A stretch of DNA of 64,000 bases from CAZIPE01 sp964541305 (lineage in GTDB: Bacteria > Patescibacteriota > Saccharimonadia > Saccharimonadales > UBA7683): NCBI GenBank assembly GCA_964541305.1, contig CAZIPE010000001.1:88163-152162 (forward strand), in the 5' to 3' direction. Made by a program: the position numbers and the translations under genes. This document shows, one piece after another, positions 38,724 through 47,033 of the stretch; the first letter of the stretch is position 1, and every line of letters starts with the position of its first letter. Under the pieces are notes generated by a model that was not told the origin of the DNA, made no database searches, and was given only the letters and a program-made list of their open reading frames with translations.

Positions 38724-38751
38724 ATTATACTCCCTGGGAATAATGAGTCAA
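38724..38751 (-). promoter_or_regulatory. Strong promoter upstream of nusA
   Basis: TTGACT (38746-38751), a 16-base spacer and TATAAT (38724-38729) on the minus strand, one of the closest matches to consensus in the window. It lies just past the stop codon of the preceding orphan. Confidence 0.75.
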
Positions 38752-38752
38752 C

Positions 38753-39202
38753 CTAACCCTCTGCAAAATATGGCATCTCATTAGCTGAAAAAGCTGACAT
38801 ACTGACCATGCCCAAAGCAATCTGGTCTTCCGCACGCTTAACTCTCATTGACGCGATTTCACCATAAGACTCAGCAACGACCGTCTCTGCAAGCGCAACA
38901 CCAAAACCTTCTCTAGCAGTAAATAACAGTAGTGCCCTCCCCGATAACCTGAGCAGACCATCCGGAGTATCTTTTTCAGAAAAGCGTTCCACTAATAACC
39001 CCGTTGATATCTGAACTACTCCGCCAACATCTCCTCTGGATCTTATGGCTATACCACGAAATTTCGTGCTTGCCTGATCACCAGGCATTACTACAGAAGC
39101 AAGGTCACAAAGAGCCTCTGAAAGTATTGGGGATGCCCAATTACTCATGACGAGACCCTCGGGGTCACTTCGACTCACAATCACCATATCTCTTTCACTC
39201 AT
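38753..39202 (-). CDS. Unrecognised 149-residue protein upstream of nusA
   Basis: I do not recognise this soluble alpha/beta protein. It contains KFRGIAIRSRGDVGGVVQIS and LSGRALLLFTAREGFGVALA stretches and no cysteine cluster. The start is the ATG of MSERDMVIVSR, since TATACT ends 8 bases before it; an in-frame ATG six codons upstream overlaps the promoter. It has its own leaderless promoter, diverging from the M1 aminopeptidase whose TATACT lies 26 bases away. Confidence 0.65.
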   Translation of the reverse strand: MSERDMVIVSRSDPEGLVMSNWASPILSEALCDLASVVMPGDQASTKFRGIAIRSRGDVGGVVQISTGLLVERFSEKDTPDGLLRLSGRALLLFTAREGFGVALAETVVAESYGEIASMRVKRAEDQIALGMVSMSAFSANEMPYFAEG

Positions 39203-39210
39203 GAATATAT

Positions 39211-39216
39211 AGTATA
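39211..39216 (-). promoter_or_regulatory. -10 of the 149-residue orphan (leaderless)
   Basis: TATACT on the minus strand, 8 bases before the ATG at 39202. Confidence 0.55.
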
Positions 39217-39242
39217 TCATTTTGTCGTATATGTCAATACTT

Positions 39243-39248
39243 TATACT
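39243..39248 (+). promoter_or_regulatory. -10 of the M1 aminopeptidase gene (leaderless)
   Basis: TATACT ending 7 bases before the ATG at 39256. TTGTCG at 39222-39227 could be a -35 at 15-base spacing. Confidence 0.55.
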
Positions 39249-39255
39249 AGTGCCT

Positions 39256-41775
39256 ATGATTAAAAAACTACACGATCTTTTCAAGCCAGAAAACTATGAC
39301 CTGCACCTCGACATCAACACCAAAGATTCTGAGTTTTTTGGTATTGTTGAAATTTCAGGTGAGCTTGCCTACGAAAGTTCCATGGTAGAGCTTCACTCAA
39401 AAGACTTGAAAATAATCTCGGCGACCATTAACGGTGATAAAGCCTCTGCAAGCTTTGGAGCCCACGACACACTAAAGCTTCAAAACGAGAAGGAGCTTAA
39501 AGCAGGACAGATTAAGATCAAGGTTGAATTTTCTGGAACAATCACCGATCACATGCATGGTATATATCCTTGTTATTTTAACTATGAAGGAAAGCGCAAA
39601 AAACTTATTGCCACACAGTTTGAAAGTCATCATGCACGCGAAGCATTCCCTTGCGTAGACGAGCCCTCAGGTAAAGCAACTTTTGATCTCGAGTTTGCAA
39701 CCAATGCGAACGAGACCGTACTTGCAAACACCCCTGTTAAAAAACAACGTACCGAACATACACGGCTCATAACACGCTTTGAAACAACGCCAAAAATGAG
39801 TCCGTATCTTCTTGCGTTTGTTACCGGCGAGATGATCAGCGTAGAAGCTAAAACTAAAAGTGGCATAACGGTAAAGAGTTGGGCCTCAAAAGCGCAAGAT
39901 CCGAGCTTTCTAAACTTTTCGGTATCAGAAGCAGTTGCGTATATTGATTTTTATGAGGAATACTTCGGTGTAAAATACCCACTTAGCAAATGCGATCAGG
40001 TAGCGTTACCTGATTTTGAGAGCGGTGCAATGGAAAACTGGGGCTTAATTACCTACCGCGAATCGGTCATGCTTGATAACCCCACCAACCCTTCGCTCAG
40101 TACACGACAGTACATTGCCATTGTGACTGCTCACGAGCTCGCCCATCAGTGGTTTGGGAACTTGGTGACCATGAAGTGGTGGGATGACTTGTGGCTCAAC
40201 GAGAGTTTTGCAAGCATTATTGAATATATTGCTGTTGATCGCATACATCCTGAATGGCATATGTGGGAAGATTACGTCTCAGCCGACGCAATCAACGCCA
40301 CGAACCGTGATGTGTACTTAGATGTTCAGCCGGTTCGTGTTGAAGTAAATGACCCTGAAGTTATTCATACAATTTTTGACCCTTCAATTGTCTACGCTAA
40401 AGGGGGTAAATTATTGAAAGCCTTACATGACTTTATTGGTGAAGATGCATGGCGTAAAGGTTTAAAACAGTATTTCAAGACGCACGCCTACAGCAACACT
40501 ACGGGAGATGACCTATGGGAGGCACTTGCCGAAGCATCTGGTGCAGATGTTGCAGGGCTTATGAATACCTGGCTTGAACAGCCCGGGCTACCAAAGGTGA
40601 GTGTTACCCAGCACGGCCACGGGGTTGAACTAGAGCAGAAGCGACTACTACTTGATGGAAGCGATGGTGACTCAACCTGGATTATCCCTCTCGCAAACGG
40701 GAAAGAAGTTACGATGTTGGCGACAGCCTCTCAATCAGTAGAAATGAAAGATGATAACTGGGTCATGCTCAATCATAGTGGGATTGGGCACTTCGTCACC
40801 GACTACACCGTTCCAGCACACAAAAAATGGATTGCTCAGCAGATACATAACCCAAAACAACCCAGCACCTGGAAGATTGCGCGTTTGAATGAGTTAATTA
40901 TGTTAGCTCGCCACGGTGATACTGATTTGACCGAAGCTTTGAATGGTATTGAGGGCAGTTCCGGTGAACAACGGGCGGCGGTATGGTCACAAATTGCGAC
41001 GGTTATCGGACATGCCAGAAACTTAACCGAGGGCGATAAAGAAACACGCTATAAAATACGTACTTGGATGTATAACTTAGTTGAAGATCATTACGAAAAG
41101 CTCGGCTGGGACTATAGTGAAACAGAAGACAGTAACACCACACACCTGAGAACGACCGTACTTAGCATAGCGATGGGTTCGCGCAACGAACAAGCAATAA
41201 AAAAAGCCCTTGAGATCTACGCACTAACGTCAGATATAGCTAATCTTCCTTCTGAAATACGAACAAACATTCTCGGAGTAGCGGTACGACGCAGTAAAGA
41301 TCCTGATGTGGCGCAAGAGTTGCTGAAGATATACACCGCATCTCACAGCGCTGAACTGCGCAGTGATATCTGCGTAGCCCTTACTTCAACACACAAAAAA
41401 GAAGACTACACTCACCTCATTTCACTCATGACCGACACCACTATCGTACGGACACAAGATACCATACGCTGGTTTGTGTATTTACTCAGAAATCGCCATA
41501 GTCGTGATGCAACCTGGCATTGGTTAAAAGAAAATTGGAGTTGGATTGAAAAAACCTTCGGAGGAAGTAAAAGTTATGATGATTTTGCACGCTACAGCGC
41601 CAGTATATTCAACACTGAGGAGTGGCTTAAGCGCTACATCGCGTTCTTTTCAGACAGGCAGTCCGATCCTACGCTAAAGCGAACCATTGCCATCGGCATT
41701 AAAGAGATTGAAGCGCGTGTTGCGTGGCGTGAACGAGATGAGCCGAAAATTGTATCTTGGTTTGAAAAACGTTAA
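39256..41775 (+). CDS. M1 family zinc aminopeptidase
   Basis: The 839-residue peptidase removes N-terminal residues from peptides. GAMENWG recognises the free amino group (about residue 256) and HELAH (about 293) with the glutamate of WLNESFA 18 residues on binds zinc. The C-terminal half is helical (ERAP1-C-like). I start at ATG 39256 rather than an in-frame GTG two codons earlier because TATACT ends 7 bases before the ATG. No signal peptide, so cytoplasmic. Peptide use fits an amino-acid scavenging lifestyle. Confidence 0.94.
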   Translation: MIKKLHDLFKPENYDLHLDINTKDSEFFGIVEISGELAYESSMVELHSKDLKIISATINGDKASASFGAHDTLKLQNEKELKAGQIKIKVEFSGTITDHMHGIYPCYFNYEGKRKKLIATQFESHHAREAFPCVDEPSGKATFDLEFATNANETVLANTPVKKQRTEHTRLITRFETTPKMSPYLLAFVTGEMISVEAKTKSGITVKSWASKAQDPSFLNFSVSEAVAYIDFYEEYFGVKYPLSKCDQVALPDFESGAMENWGLITYRESVMLDNPTNPSLSTRQYIAIVTAHELAHQWFGNLVTMKWWDDLWLNESFASIIEYIAVDRIHPEWHMWEDYVSADAINATNRDVYLDVQPVRVEVNDPEVIHTIFDPSIVYAKGGKLLKALHDFIGEDAWRKGLKQYFKTHAYSNTTGDDLWEALAEASGADVAGLMNTWLEQPGLPKVSVTQHGHGVELEQKRLLLDGSDGDSTWIIPLANGKEVTMLATASQSVEMKDDNWVMLNHSGIGHFVTDYTVPAHKKWIAQQIHNPKQPSTWKIARLNELIMLARHGDTDLTEALNGIEGSSGEQRAAVWSQIATVIGHARNLTEGDKETRYKIRTWMYNLVEDHYEKLGWDYSETEDSNTTHLRTTVLSIAMGSRNEQAIKKALEIYALTSDIANLPSEIRTNILGVAVRRSKDPDVAQELLKIYTASHSAELRSDICVALTSTHKKEDYTHLISLMTDTTIVRTQDTIRWFVYLLRNRHSRDATWHWLKENWSWIEKTFGGSKSYDDFARYSASIFNTEEWLKRYIAFFSDRQSDPTLKRTIAIGIKEIEARVAWRERDEPKIVSWFEKR

Positions 41776-41779
41776 GTTC

Positions 41780-42118
41780 TTACGTTAAGCTTGGCTCAAA
41801 GCGGGCTACAACAAAGTCTGAAGCTACCTCTACTCCTGAAAGCTCCCAATCACCTTCGTAGTTATGCTCTTGCACCCAGCACTGAGCAGCAAACTGCATT
41901 TGATGTAGTTTTTTGGGTGTAATATATTCTAACCCACCACCTTGATTTTCCGTACTTCTATATTTCACTTCAACAAAATAGGCTACATTATCTCTCCTCG
42001 CAATGATATCAATCTCACACATTCGTGTGCGCCAATTTCTTTCAATAATTGCAAACCCATTTTCAATTAAATAGTCGCACGCAGAAGATTCTGCCTGATT
42101 ACCAACCTCGGTGCTCAC
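41780..42118 (-). CDS. YraN family (UPF0102) endonuclease-like protein
   Basis: The 112-residue protein fits the YraN family of restriction-endonuclease-like folds: ACDYLIENGFAIIERNWRT, then EIDIIARRDNVAYFVEVKYRS with the E-x-D-x(n)-E-V-K catalytic pattern. It starts with GTG inside the rnhB stop (GTGA, 4-base overlap), the common rnhB-yraN pairing. Its biological role is not established in the family. Confidence 0.9.
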   Translation of the reverse strand: MSTEVGNQAESSACDYLIENGFAIIERNWRTRMCEIDIIARRDNVAYFVEVKYRSTENQGGGLEYITPKKLHQMQFAAQCWVQEHNYEGDWELSGVEVASDFVVARFEPSLT

Positions 42119-42672
42119 AACAAGGCCTTAATTGGTTTGTATGATTGTCTGTGAATCTCAGTTACACCGTGCTCCTGCAGTGCACTACGATGCAATCGTG
42201 TTCCGTAGCCAACATGTTTTTCAAAAGAATAGTTCGGGTATTTTACGGCAATTTCTTTCATGTAACTGTCGCGTGCCACCTTAGCGACAATTGAAGCGGC
42301 AGACACAGCAGGTACGGTGTCATCAGCTTTAATCAAAGCAGTAGTACGAGGTATGTCAGAAAGAAAGTTATAGTTACCATCAATTACTATTTCAATATCA
42401 TAATAGTCAATTTGTTCGAGCGCCCTTCGCATGGCCAGTCTCACGCTTTCGGTCAGACCGAGAACGTCAACCTCTTTTGCATCAACCCAGCCTACGCCAA
42501 TTGCGTGGGCATTTTTTTGAATCTCTACATTGAGTAGGTTTCGCTTACGTTCAGATAACTTTTTAGAATCTTTCAACCCATTAATCGCCGTCACGTCATC
42601 CATTAGTACTGCCGAGGCCACTAGAGGCCCCGCCCAACAACCTCGCCCCACTTCATCAATGCCTATAATCAT
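42115..42672 (-). CDS. rnhB: Ribonuclease HII
   Basis: The 185-residue nuclease removes RNA from RNA-DNA hybrids. IGIDEVGRGCWAGPLV holds the DEG-type metal residues D5 and E6, and further acidic residues lie in IVIDGNYNF and VPAVSAASIVAKVARD. TGCTATAAT ends 7 bases before the ATG, a textbook leaderless arrangement. yraN follows with overlap. Confidence 0.96.
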   Translation of the reverse strand: MIIGIDEVGRGCWAGPLVASAVLMDDVTAINGLKDSKKLSERKRNLLNVEIQKNAHAIGVGWVDAKEVDVLGLTESVRLAMRRALEQIDYYDIEIVIDGNYNFLSDIPRTTALIKADDTVPAVSAASIVAKVARDSYMKEIAVKYPNYSFEKHVGYGTRLHRSALQEHGVTEIHRQSYKPIKALL

Positions 42673-42679
42673 AGGTTAG

Positions 42680-42688
42680 ATTATAGCA
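42680..42688 (-). promoter_or_regulatory. Extended -10 of rnhB (leaderless)
   Basis: TGCTATAAT on the minus strand; the hexamer (42680-42685) ends 7 bases before the ATG at 42672. Confidence 0.65.
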
Positions 42689-42702
42689 ATAGTGAGACTA
42701 CT

Positions 42703-43230
42703 CTACTTAGCTTCGGCTTGTTTGTGAGCTTCTTCTACTGCCTTTGCTTTTGCTTCAAGCTTGGCTTCTTCTTCAGCTTTTTTAGCTGCTTCAATTTCGT
42801 GTTGCTTTTCAGCTTCAAGTTTCAGCTTCTCTTCTTCTGCTTCTGCTTGTGCATCATGAACGTCGTTCACTGCAGATTTATCAAAATCAACACTTGAAAG
42901 TCGAGCACTCTTACCGCTACGGCTACGCATGTAGGTAAGATAATTGCGTCGAACTTTGCTTCGCTTTACTACTTCAACTTTCGTAATAGTAGGGCTGTGA
43001 AGAATAAAGCTTTTTTCGACTCCAACGCCACTTGCAATACGTCGTACGGTGATGGTACTGGTGAGACTGTCTTTTCGGTCAGTACGAATAACGAGTCCTT
43101 CAAAAATCTGGACGCGCTCTTTGTTGCCTTCTTTAATTTTTTGGTGAACTTTTACCGTATCACCGCTACGCACGTCGACGACCTGCTTTTTCTTAAATGA
43201 AGATTCAATTTCTTTAATAACTGATTGCAT
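42703..43230 (-). CDS. rplS: 50S ribosomal protein L19 with a long C-terminal tail
   Basis: The first 115 residues are L19: VRSGDTVKVHQKIKEGNKER, then IRTDRKDSLTSTITVRRIASGVGVEKSF and KVRRNYLTYMRSRSGKSAR. L19 sits at the subunit interface. About 60 further residues form a charged A/E/K-rich helix (EEEKLKLEAEKQHEIEAAKK and on) not found in E. coli. I start at ATG 43230; an in-frame TTG two codons earlier is possible. No strong ribosome binding site is visible. Confidence 0.95.
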   Translation of the reverse strand: MQSVIKEIESSFKKKQVVDVRSGDTVKVHQKIKEGNKERVQIFEGLVIRTDRKDSLTSTITVRRIASGVGVEKSFILHSPTITKVEVVKRSKVRRNYLTYMRSRSGKSARLSSVDFDKSAVNDVHDAQAEAEEEKLKLEAEKQHEIEAAKKAEEEAKLEAKAKAVEEAHKQAEAK

Positions 43231-43236
43231 AACCAA

Positions 43237-43332
43237 ACAACTTTACCTTATCTTTACTATTTTTGCAATTAGCACTATCTTATCACATCTGTTAATTTAA
43301 CGCAACGGGTAGGCAATATCTTAATTGAACCT
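43237..43332. other. Intergenic region between rplS and malic enzyme
   Basis: This divergent gap contains TTAGCACTA at about 43269-43277, which equals one CIRCE half-site with one mismatch, but the partner half is poor (see rejected items). No other structure is visible besides the malic enzyme -10 at its right edge. Confidence 0.4.
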
Positions 43333-43338
43333 TATACT
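43333..43338 (+). promoter_or_regulatory. -10 of the malic enzyme gene (leaderless)
   Basis: TATACT ending 8 bases before the ATG at 43347. No consensus -35. Confidence 0.5.
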
Positions 43339-43346
43339 AGGTACTT

Positions 43347-44480
43347 ATGGACGAAATATCGCAAAAAGCACTGGAGATACATAAAAAACTTCGTGGAAAG
43401 ATCGAGGTAACATTAAAAGATAAACTCGACAAACCCGAGAAATTAAAACTGTACTACACCCCTGGCGTTGGCGCAGTGAGTTCATACGTTGCACAGCACC
43501 CTGAGGAAGCTCGTGACTACACCTGGCTCAATAACTCAGTTGCCGTCGTGTCTGATGGCTCAGCAGTACTGGGACTCGGCAATATTGGACCTCTCGGCGC
43601 TTTACCAGTTATGGAAGGTAAATGCATGCTTTTCAAACAGTTTGCGGGCATTGATGCTGTTCCAATAGTTCTTGATGTGCACAGTGCCGATGAGATCGTT
43701 TCAGCGGTTAAAGCAATTGCGCCAAGTTTTGGTGCCATTAATCTTGAAGATATTGCAGCACCAATTTGTTTTGAAGTTGAAGAAAGACTGAAAGAAGAGC
43801 TGTCCATTCCTGTCATGCACGATGATCAACACGGCACCGCCATCGTGGTGTTAGCTGGGCTCATCAATTCTATGAAAGTGGTTGGCAAGAATCTTTCGGA
43901 CTGTAAAATTGTCTTAGTTGGTGCAGGCGCAGCCGGAGTGGCCGTTGCTAAACTGATTCAGCTCTACGCACAGCCGACTATTATTGCTGTGGATAGTAAG
44001 GGAATCGTGGAATCATCAAGAACTGACTTAAATAGTGAGAAGCAACTTCTTGCAGGCTTTTCGCAGAACACACAACCTGGCTCCCTCGCCGATGCCCTGC
44101 AAAATGCAGATGTCTTTATCGGTGTCTCACAACCAGGCTTACTGACACCTGATATGATTCGAACAATGGCGAAAGATCCTGTTGTATTTGCTCTCGCCAA
44201 CCCGGTGCCTGAAATTATGCCGGAAGAAGCGCTTGGTGCTGGCGCAAAAGTAGTTGCTACCGGAAGAAGCGACTTTCCCAACCAGGTAAATAACGCTCTC
44301 GCCTTCCCTGGAATTTTCCGCGGAGCGCTAGATAACCAAGTTGAGAAGATAACAGACGAGCACAAAATCGCAGCCGCAGAGACAATAGCCGGGCTCGTCA
44401 AAACTCCAACCCCGAGTGAAATTATTCCCTCAATATTTGCTGATGGTCTTACGAAACTGATTGCGGACACAATCAATTAG
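43347..44480 (+). CDS. NAD(P)-dependent malic enzyme
   Basis: The 377-residue enzyme oxidatively decarboxylates malate to pyruvate. YYTPGVGAVSSYV and NSVAVVSDGSAVLGLGNIGP are the malate-site hallmarks, VMHDDQHGTAIV supplies metal ligands, and GAGAAGVAVAKLI is the nucleotide-binding loop. It is the short bacterial form without a phosphotransacetylase domain. It stands alone, with no TCA-cycle genes nearby, and fits fermentative metabolism. Its stop codon overlaps that of the convergent gene. Confidence 0.95.
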   Translation: MDEISQKALEIHKKLRGKIEVTLKDKLDKPEKLKLYYTPGVGAVSSYVAQHPEEARDYTWLNNSVAVVSDGSAVLGLGNIGPLGALPVMEGKCMLFKQFAGIDAVPIVLDVHSADEIVSAVKAIAPSFGAINLEDIAAPICFEVEERLKEELSIPVMHDDQHGTAIVVLAGLINSMKVVGKNLSDCKIVLVGAGAAGVAVAKLIQLYAQPTIIAVDSKGIVESSRTDLNSEKQLLAGFSQNTQPGSLADALQNADVFIGVSQPGLLTPDMIRTMAKDPVVFALANPVPEIMPEEALGAGAKVVATGRSDFPNQVNNALAFPGIFRGALDNQVEKITDEHKIAAAETIAGLVKTPTPSEIIPSIFADGLTKLIADTIN

Positions 44481-44821
44481 TTACAATTTGTAAACGTTGT
44501 TGAGCCTATAGTATTTGAGGTACAGTTCAATGACTGCTTGGGTTTATATGTATTTCCAACATAGTTAATGGCTGCTTGCCTTAGTTCATTGTATTCATCA
44601 ACGAGATCATTATATTCATCGCTCGAGACTGTTGATGCACTAGCCTCATTGTATGCCTCATCATGACCCACACTTCTTCCGCTTTGGTAACCAGCACTCC
44701 AGCTTTTATCGCTACCGGTTGCGTATCCCTGTTTATATGATGTGTATCCGACAACTATAAGTATTCCAGAAACAATAATAGCGCTTACAGTCTGTGAAGT
44801 ATTTTTACCTTTAGTGCTCAT
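44477..44821 (-). CDS. Small single-helix membrane protein
   Basis: The 114-residue protein starts MSTKGKNTSQTV and has one hydrophobic helix (SAIIVSGILIVVGYTSY) followed by a G/S/Y-rich extracytoplasmic part with two cysteines near the end (NCTSNTIG and FTNCN) that could form a disulfide. The start is chosen because TGATATAAT ends 7 bases before this ATG; an ATG 19 codons upstream lies inside pilB. It overlaps the malic enzyme stop tail to tail by four bases. Its place after pilB hints at a pilus or surface role, unproven. Confidence 0.7.
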   Translation of the reverse strand: MSTKGKNTSQTVSAIIVSGILIVVGYTSYKQGYATGSDKSWSAGYQSGRSVGHDEAYNEASASTVSSDEYNDLVDEYNELRQAAINYVGNTYKPKQSLNCTSNTIGSTTFTNCN

Positions 44822-44828
44822 ATTTTGA

Positions 44829-44837
44829 ATTATATCA
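44829..44837 (-). promoter_or_regulatory. Extended -10 inside the end of pilB
   Basis: TGATATAAT on the minus strand; the hexamer ends 7 bases before the ATG at 44821. It overlaps the last codons and stop of pilB. Confidence 0.6.
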
Positions 44838-46446
44838 CGCGATTTATTTCTTCGAGAGTAGTGATACCCTGGATACACTTTAAAATACCGTCTTGGTACA
44901 TGGTGAGCATACCTTGCTGTTGCGCTTGAGCTTCAATTTGCGGTGCTGAGGGGATATTGTAGGGGTCTTTTAAGAGCGCTTGAATTTCGGGCGTGATTAT
45001 CAGCTCTTCTAGAACGGTCACCCGACCTCTATAACCGAATTGGTTCTCTTCTGACTTACCTGGTTTGTATAGTTTTACTGTAGCAAGATCAGGTTTTTCA
45101 ACTGAATCCGGCAAATCTTTCAGTGAATCTTCAAGATGTTTTTTAAGCGCGGCATCAGGCTCATATTCTATTTTTGTTGCGTCATCAAGTCGACGCACGA
45201 GTCGCTGACTTATAATCAACTTTATTGCTGATATAAGTATCGGGTTTTGCCCAATCATATCAATCATGCGCGTAAACGCCTCTGCAGCAGAACCGGCGTG
45301 AAAGGTGGAAAGTACAAGATGACCCGTAATCGATGCCTGGAGGGCGGTACGAGCCGTGTCAACGTCTCTAATTTCACCGACCATGACAACATCGGGGTCA
45401 AGTCGTAGAACCGCTCGAAGCTTGTTAGCAAAACTATCGCCTTCACGAGTGGAAACCGGAATCTGGCTCATGCCGTCCAGCCCATATTCAACAGGATCCT
45501 CAAGTGTCAGAATCTTTCTTTCTGAGGTGTTTAAACGTTGAAGAATTGAATACAATGTCGTCGTTTTACCCGAACCAGTCGGACCCACCATCAAGACCAT
45601 GCCTCGAGGATGTGAAATCACTTCATCAATCGGCACACGCTCGCGTTCAGTTAAACCAAGGTTATCGAGATTCAAAAGCTCTGTGTCCATGTTAAACAAA
45701 CGTAGTACTGCGTCCTGGCCGTACAGCGTAGGCACCGTTTCAATACGCATGTTTAGCGTTTTTGTGGTGCCATCAGCACCCGTTATCTCTTGACTCAAAT
45801 GTCCCGTCTGGGCATCAGGTGCAGAGGTTGATATATTTGCTTTTACGGCTATCGATTGTTGAATTTGGCGATACTTCATATGGGTAACAACCGCAATAAG
45901 GTGCAAGGCCCCATCAATACGCAGCCGCAAACGTACTCCCATTTTTGCTGTTTCAAAGTGAATATCTGAGGCAGTCAGCTTATCGGCCTGATTTATGACG
46001 TATTCCAAGATGTCGTCAGATTTAACACCTTCGAGTGTCTCTGATACTTTTTTGAGGTTCTCACTTGCACCTTCAGTTTTAATACTGATGTCATCGTACA
46101 CCACCTCTTTGGGCGGGTCGTGACGTAGCATAAATTCTTTGTAGCCACTTTTTGAGATCATGACAAATTCAATAATCTTGTCAATAAACCTCTCGCGTAA
46201 CTCTCTGAGCGTTTGTTGCGGGGTGTCTATGGTTATTGCAAAGGTATATCCCGTACCGGTGTCATAGAGTGGGATTAGTTTTTTTTCGTACATCTCTTCA
46301 ATCGTTAGCACATTCCGAACCAAAGGGGTGTCTTTAAGCGTACGGCTATCAACGTACTGAAGTTTGAGCAGTGTCGCACGTTGTCTCGTGCTACCCTCAT
46401 CGGTCTCGCGAAACTTGACCTGGTCGCCTGAAGTATTAAAAGCCAT
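44830..46446 (-). CDS. pilB: Type IV pilus assembly ATPase (PilB/GspE family)
   Basis: The 538-residue hexameric ATPase powers pilus extension. It has an N-terminal N2-like domain, Walker A GPTGSGKTTTLYS, the Asp box LTLEDPVEYGL, Walker B VVMVGEIRDVDTA and the His box STFHAGSAAEAFTRM. The tetracysteine zinc motif of GspE is absent. TATAAT ends 7 bases before the ATG. Other pilus genes are not in the window. Type IV pili are a widely noted feature of Saccharibacteria, thought to help host contact. Confidence 0.93.
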   Translation of the reverse strand: MAFNTSGDQVKFRETDEGSTRQRATLLKLQYVDSRTLKDTPLVRNVLTIEEMYEKKLIPLYDTGTGYTFAITIDTPQQTLRELRERFIDKIIEFVMISKSGYKEFMLRHDPPKEVVYDDISIKTEGASENLKKVSETLEGVKSDDILEYVINQADKLTASDIHFETAKMGVRLRLRIDGALHLIAVVTHMKYRQIQQSIAVKANISTSAPDAQTGHLSQEITGADGTTKTLNMRIETVPTLYGQDAVLRLFNMDTELLNLDNLGLTERERVPIDEVISHPRGMVLMVGPTGSGKTTTLYSILQRLNTSERKILTLEDPVEYGLDGMSQIPVSTREGDSFANKLRAVLRLDPDVVMVGEIRDVDTARTALQASITGHLVLSTFHAGSAAEAFTRMIDMIGQNPILISAIKLIISQRLVRRLDDATKIEYEPDAALKKHLEDSLKDLPDSVEKPDLATVKLYKPGKSEENQFGYRGRVTVLEELIITPEIQALLKDPYNIPSAPQIEAQAQQQGMLTMYQDGILKCIQGITTLEEINRVI

Positions 46447-46453
46447 AACCGTT

Positions 46454-46459
46454 ATTATA
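46454..46459 (-). promoter_or_regulatory. -10 of pilB (leaderless)
   Basis: TATAAT on the minus strand, ending 7 bases before the ATG at 46446. It faces away from the SpoU gene's TATACT at 46505. Confidence 0.6.
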
Positions 46460-46504
46460 CTGTACTGTGGCGTATCTCGTCATCCCTAAAGTACAAAAGT
46501 CGCG

Positions 46505-46510
46505 TATACT
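46505..46510 (+). promoter_or_regulatory. -10 of the SpoU methyltransferase gene
   Basis: TATACT ending 7 bases before the ATG at 46518. This decides the start among three in-frame candidates. Confidence 0.55.
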
Positions 46511-46517
46511 GATGCAC

Positions 46518-47033
46518 ATGAACGTTATTCTTGTAGCCCATGATATACGAAGCACCCACAATGTCGGAGCATTTTTCCGCACCTGTGACGGGCTTGGTAT
46601 TTCAAAGATTATTTTTAGTGGCTACACGCCGTTCCCTGCGTTTGAAGGTGATAGTCGTCTGCCTCATTTCGCCGATAAAATAACCCGACAAATTCACAAA
46701 ACCGCTCTAGGAGCTGAATCAAGTGTACTCTTTGATGTATTCAAAACGATGGAAGAGGCGCTCGCCAGCCTCAAAGAATCCGGTGTTACTCTGGTTGCGT
46801 TAGAACAAGAAAAAAATAGTTTAAGTCCTGAAACAATACGCCAAAAACTCATCAAGACTAATCGAAACAAAACAGTCGCTCTTATTGTAGGCAACGAGAT
46901 ACATGGTGTTGACAACGAGACCCTTAAGGACGTTGACTACATTATGGAAATTCCGATGCATGGCACCAAGGAGTCACTCAATGTCTCGGTTGCCACTGCT
47001 ATTGCTCTGTACGAGCTGACCCGTACTACTTGA
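46518..47033 (+). CDS. SpoU (TrmH) family RNA 2'-O-methyltransferase
   Basis: The 171-residue SPOUT enzyme shows motif 1 HDIRSTHNVGAFFRTCDG, motif 2 VALIVGNEIHGVDNE and motif 3 IPMHGTKESLNVSVATAIAL, the knot that binds SAM. It lacks the N-terminal substrate-binding domain of RlmB, so it is a minimal form, perhaps a tRNA enzyme; the target base cannot be told. I start at MNVILVAHD because of the -10 spacing. Its last bases overlap the dnaE 3' end tail to tail by eight. Confidence 0.9.
   Translation: MNVILVAHDIRSTHNVGAFFRTCDGLGISKIIFSGYTPFPAFEGDSRLPHFADKITRQIHKTALGAESSVLFDVFKTMEEALASLKESGVTLVALEQEKNSLSPETIRQKLIKTNRNKTVALIVGNEIHGVDNETLKDVDYIMEIPMHGTKESLNVSVATAIALYELTRTT

Noticed and set aside
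43269..43295. Possible third CIRCE between rplS and malic enzyme
   Set aside because: The left half TTAGCACTA is 8 of 9 but the right half ATCTGTTAA matches only 5 of 9, and neither neighbour is a heat-shock gene.
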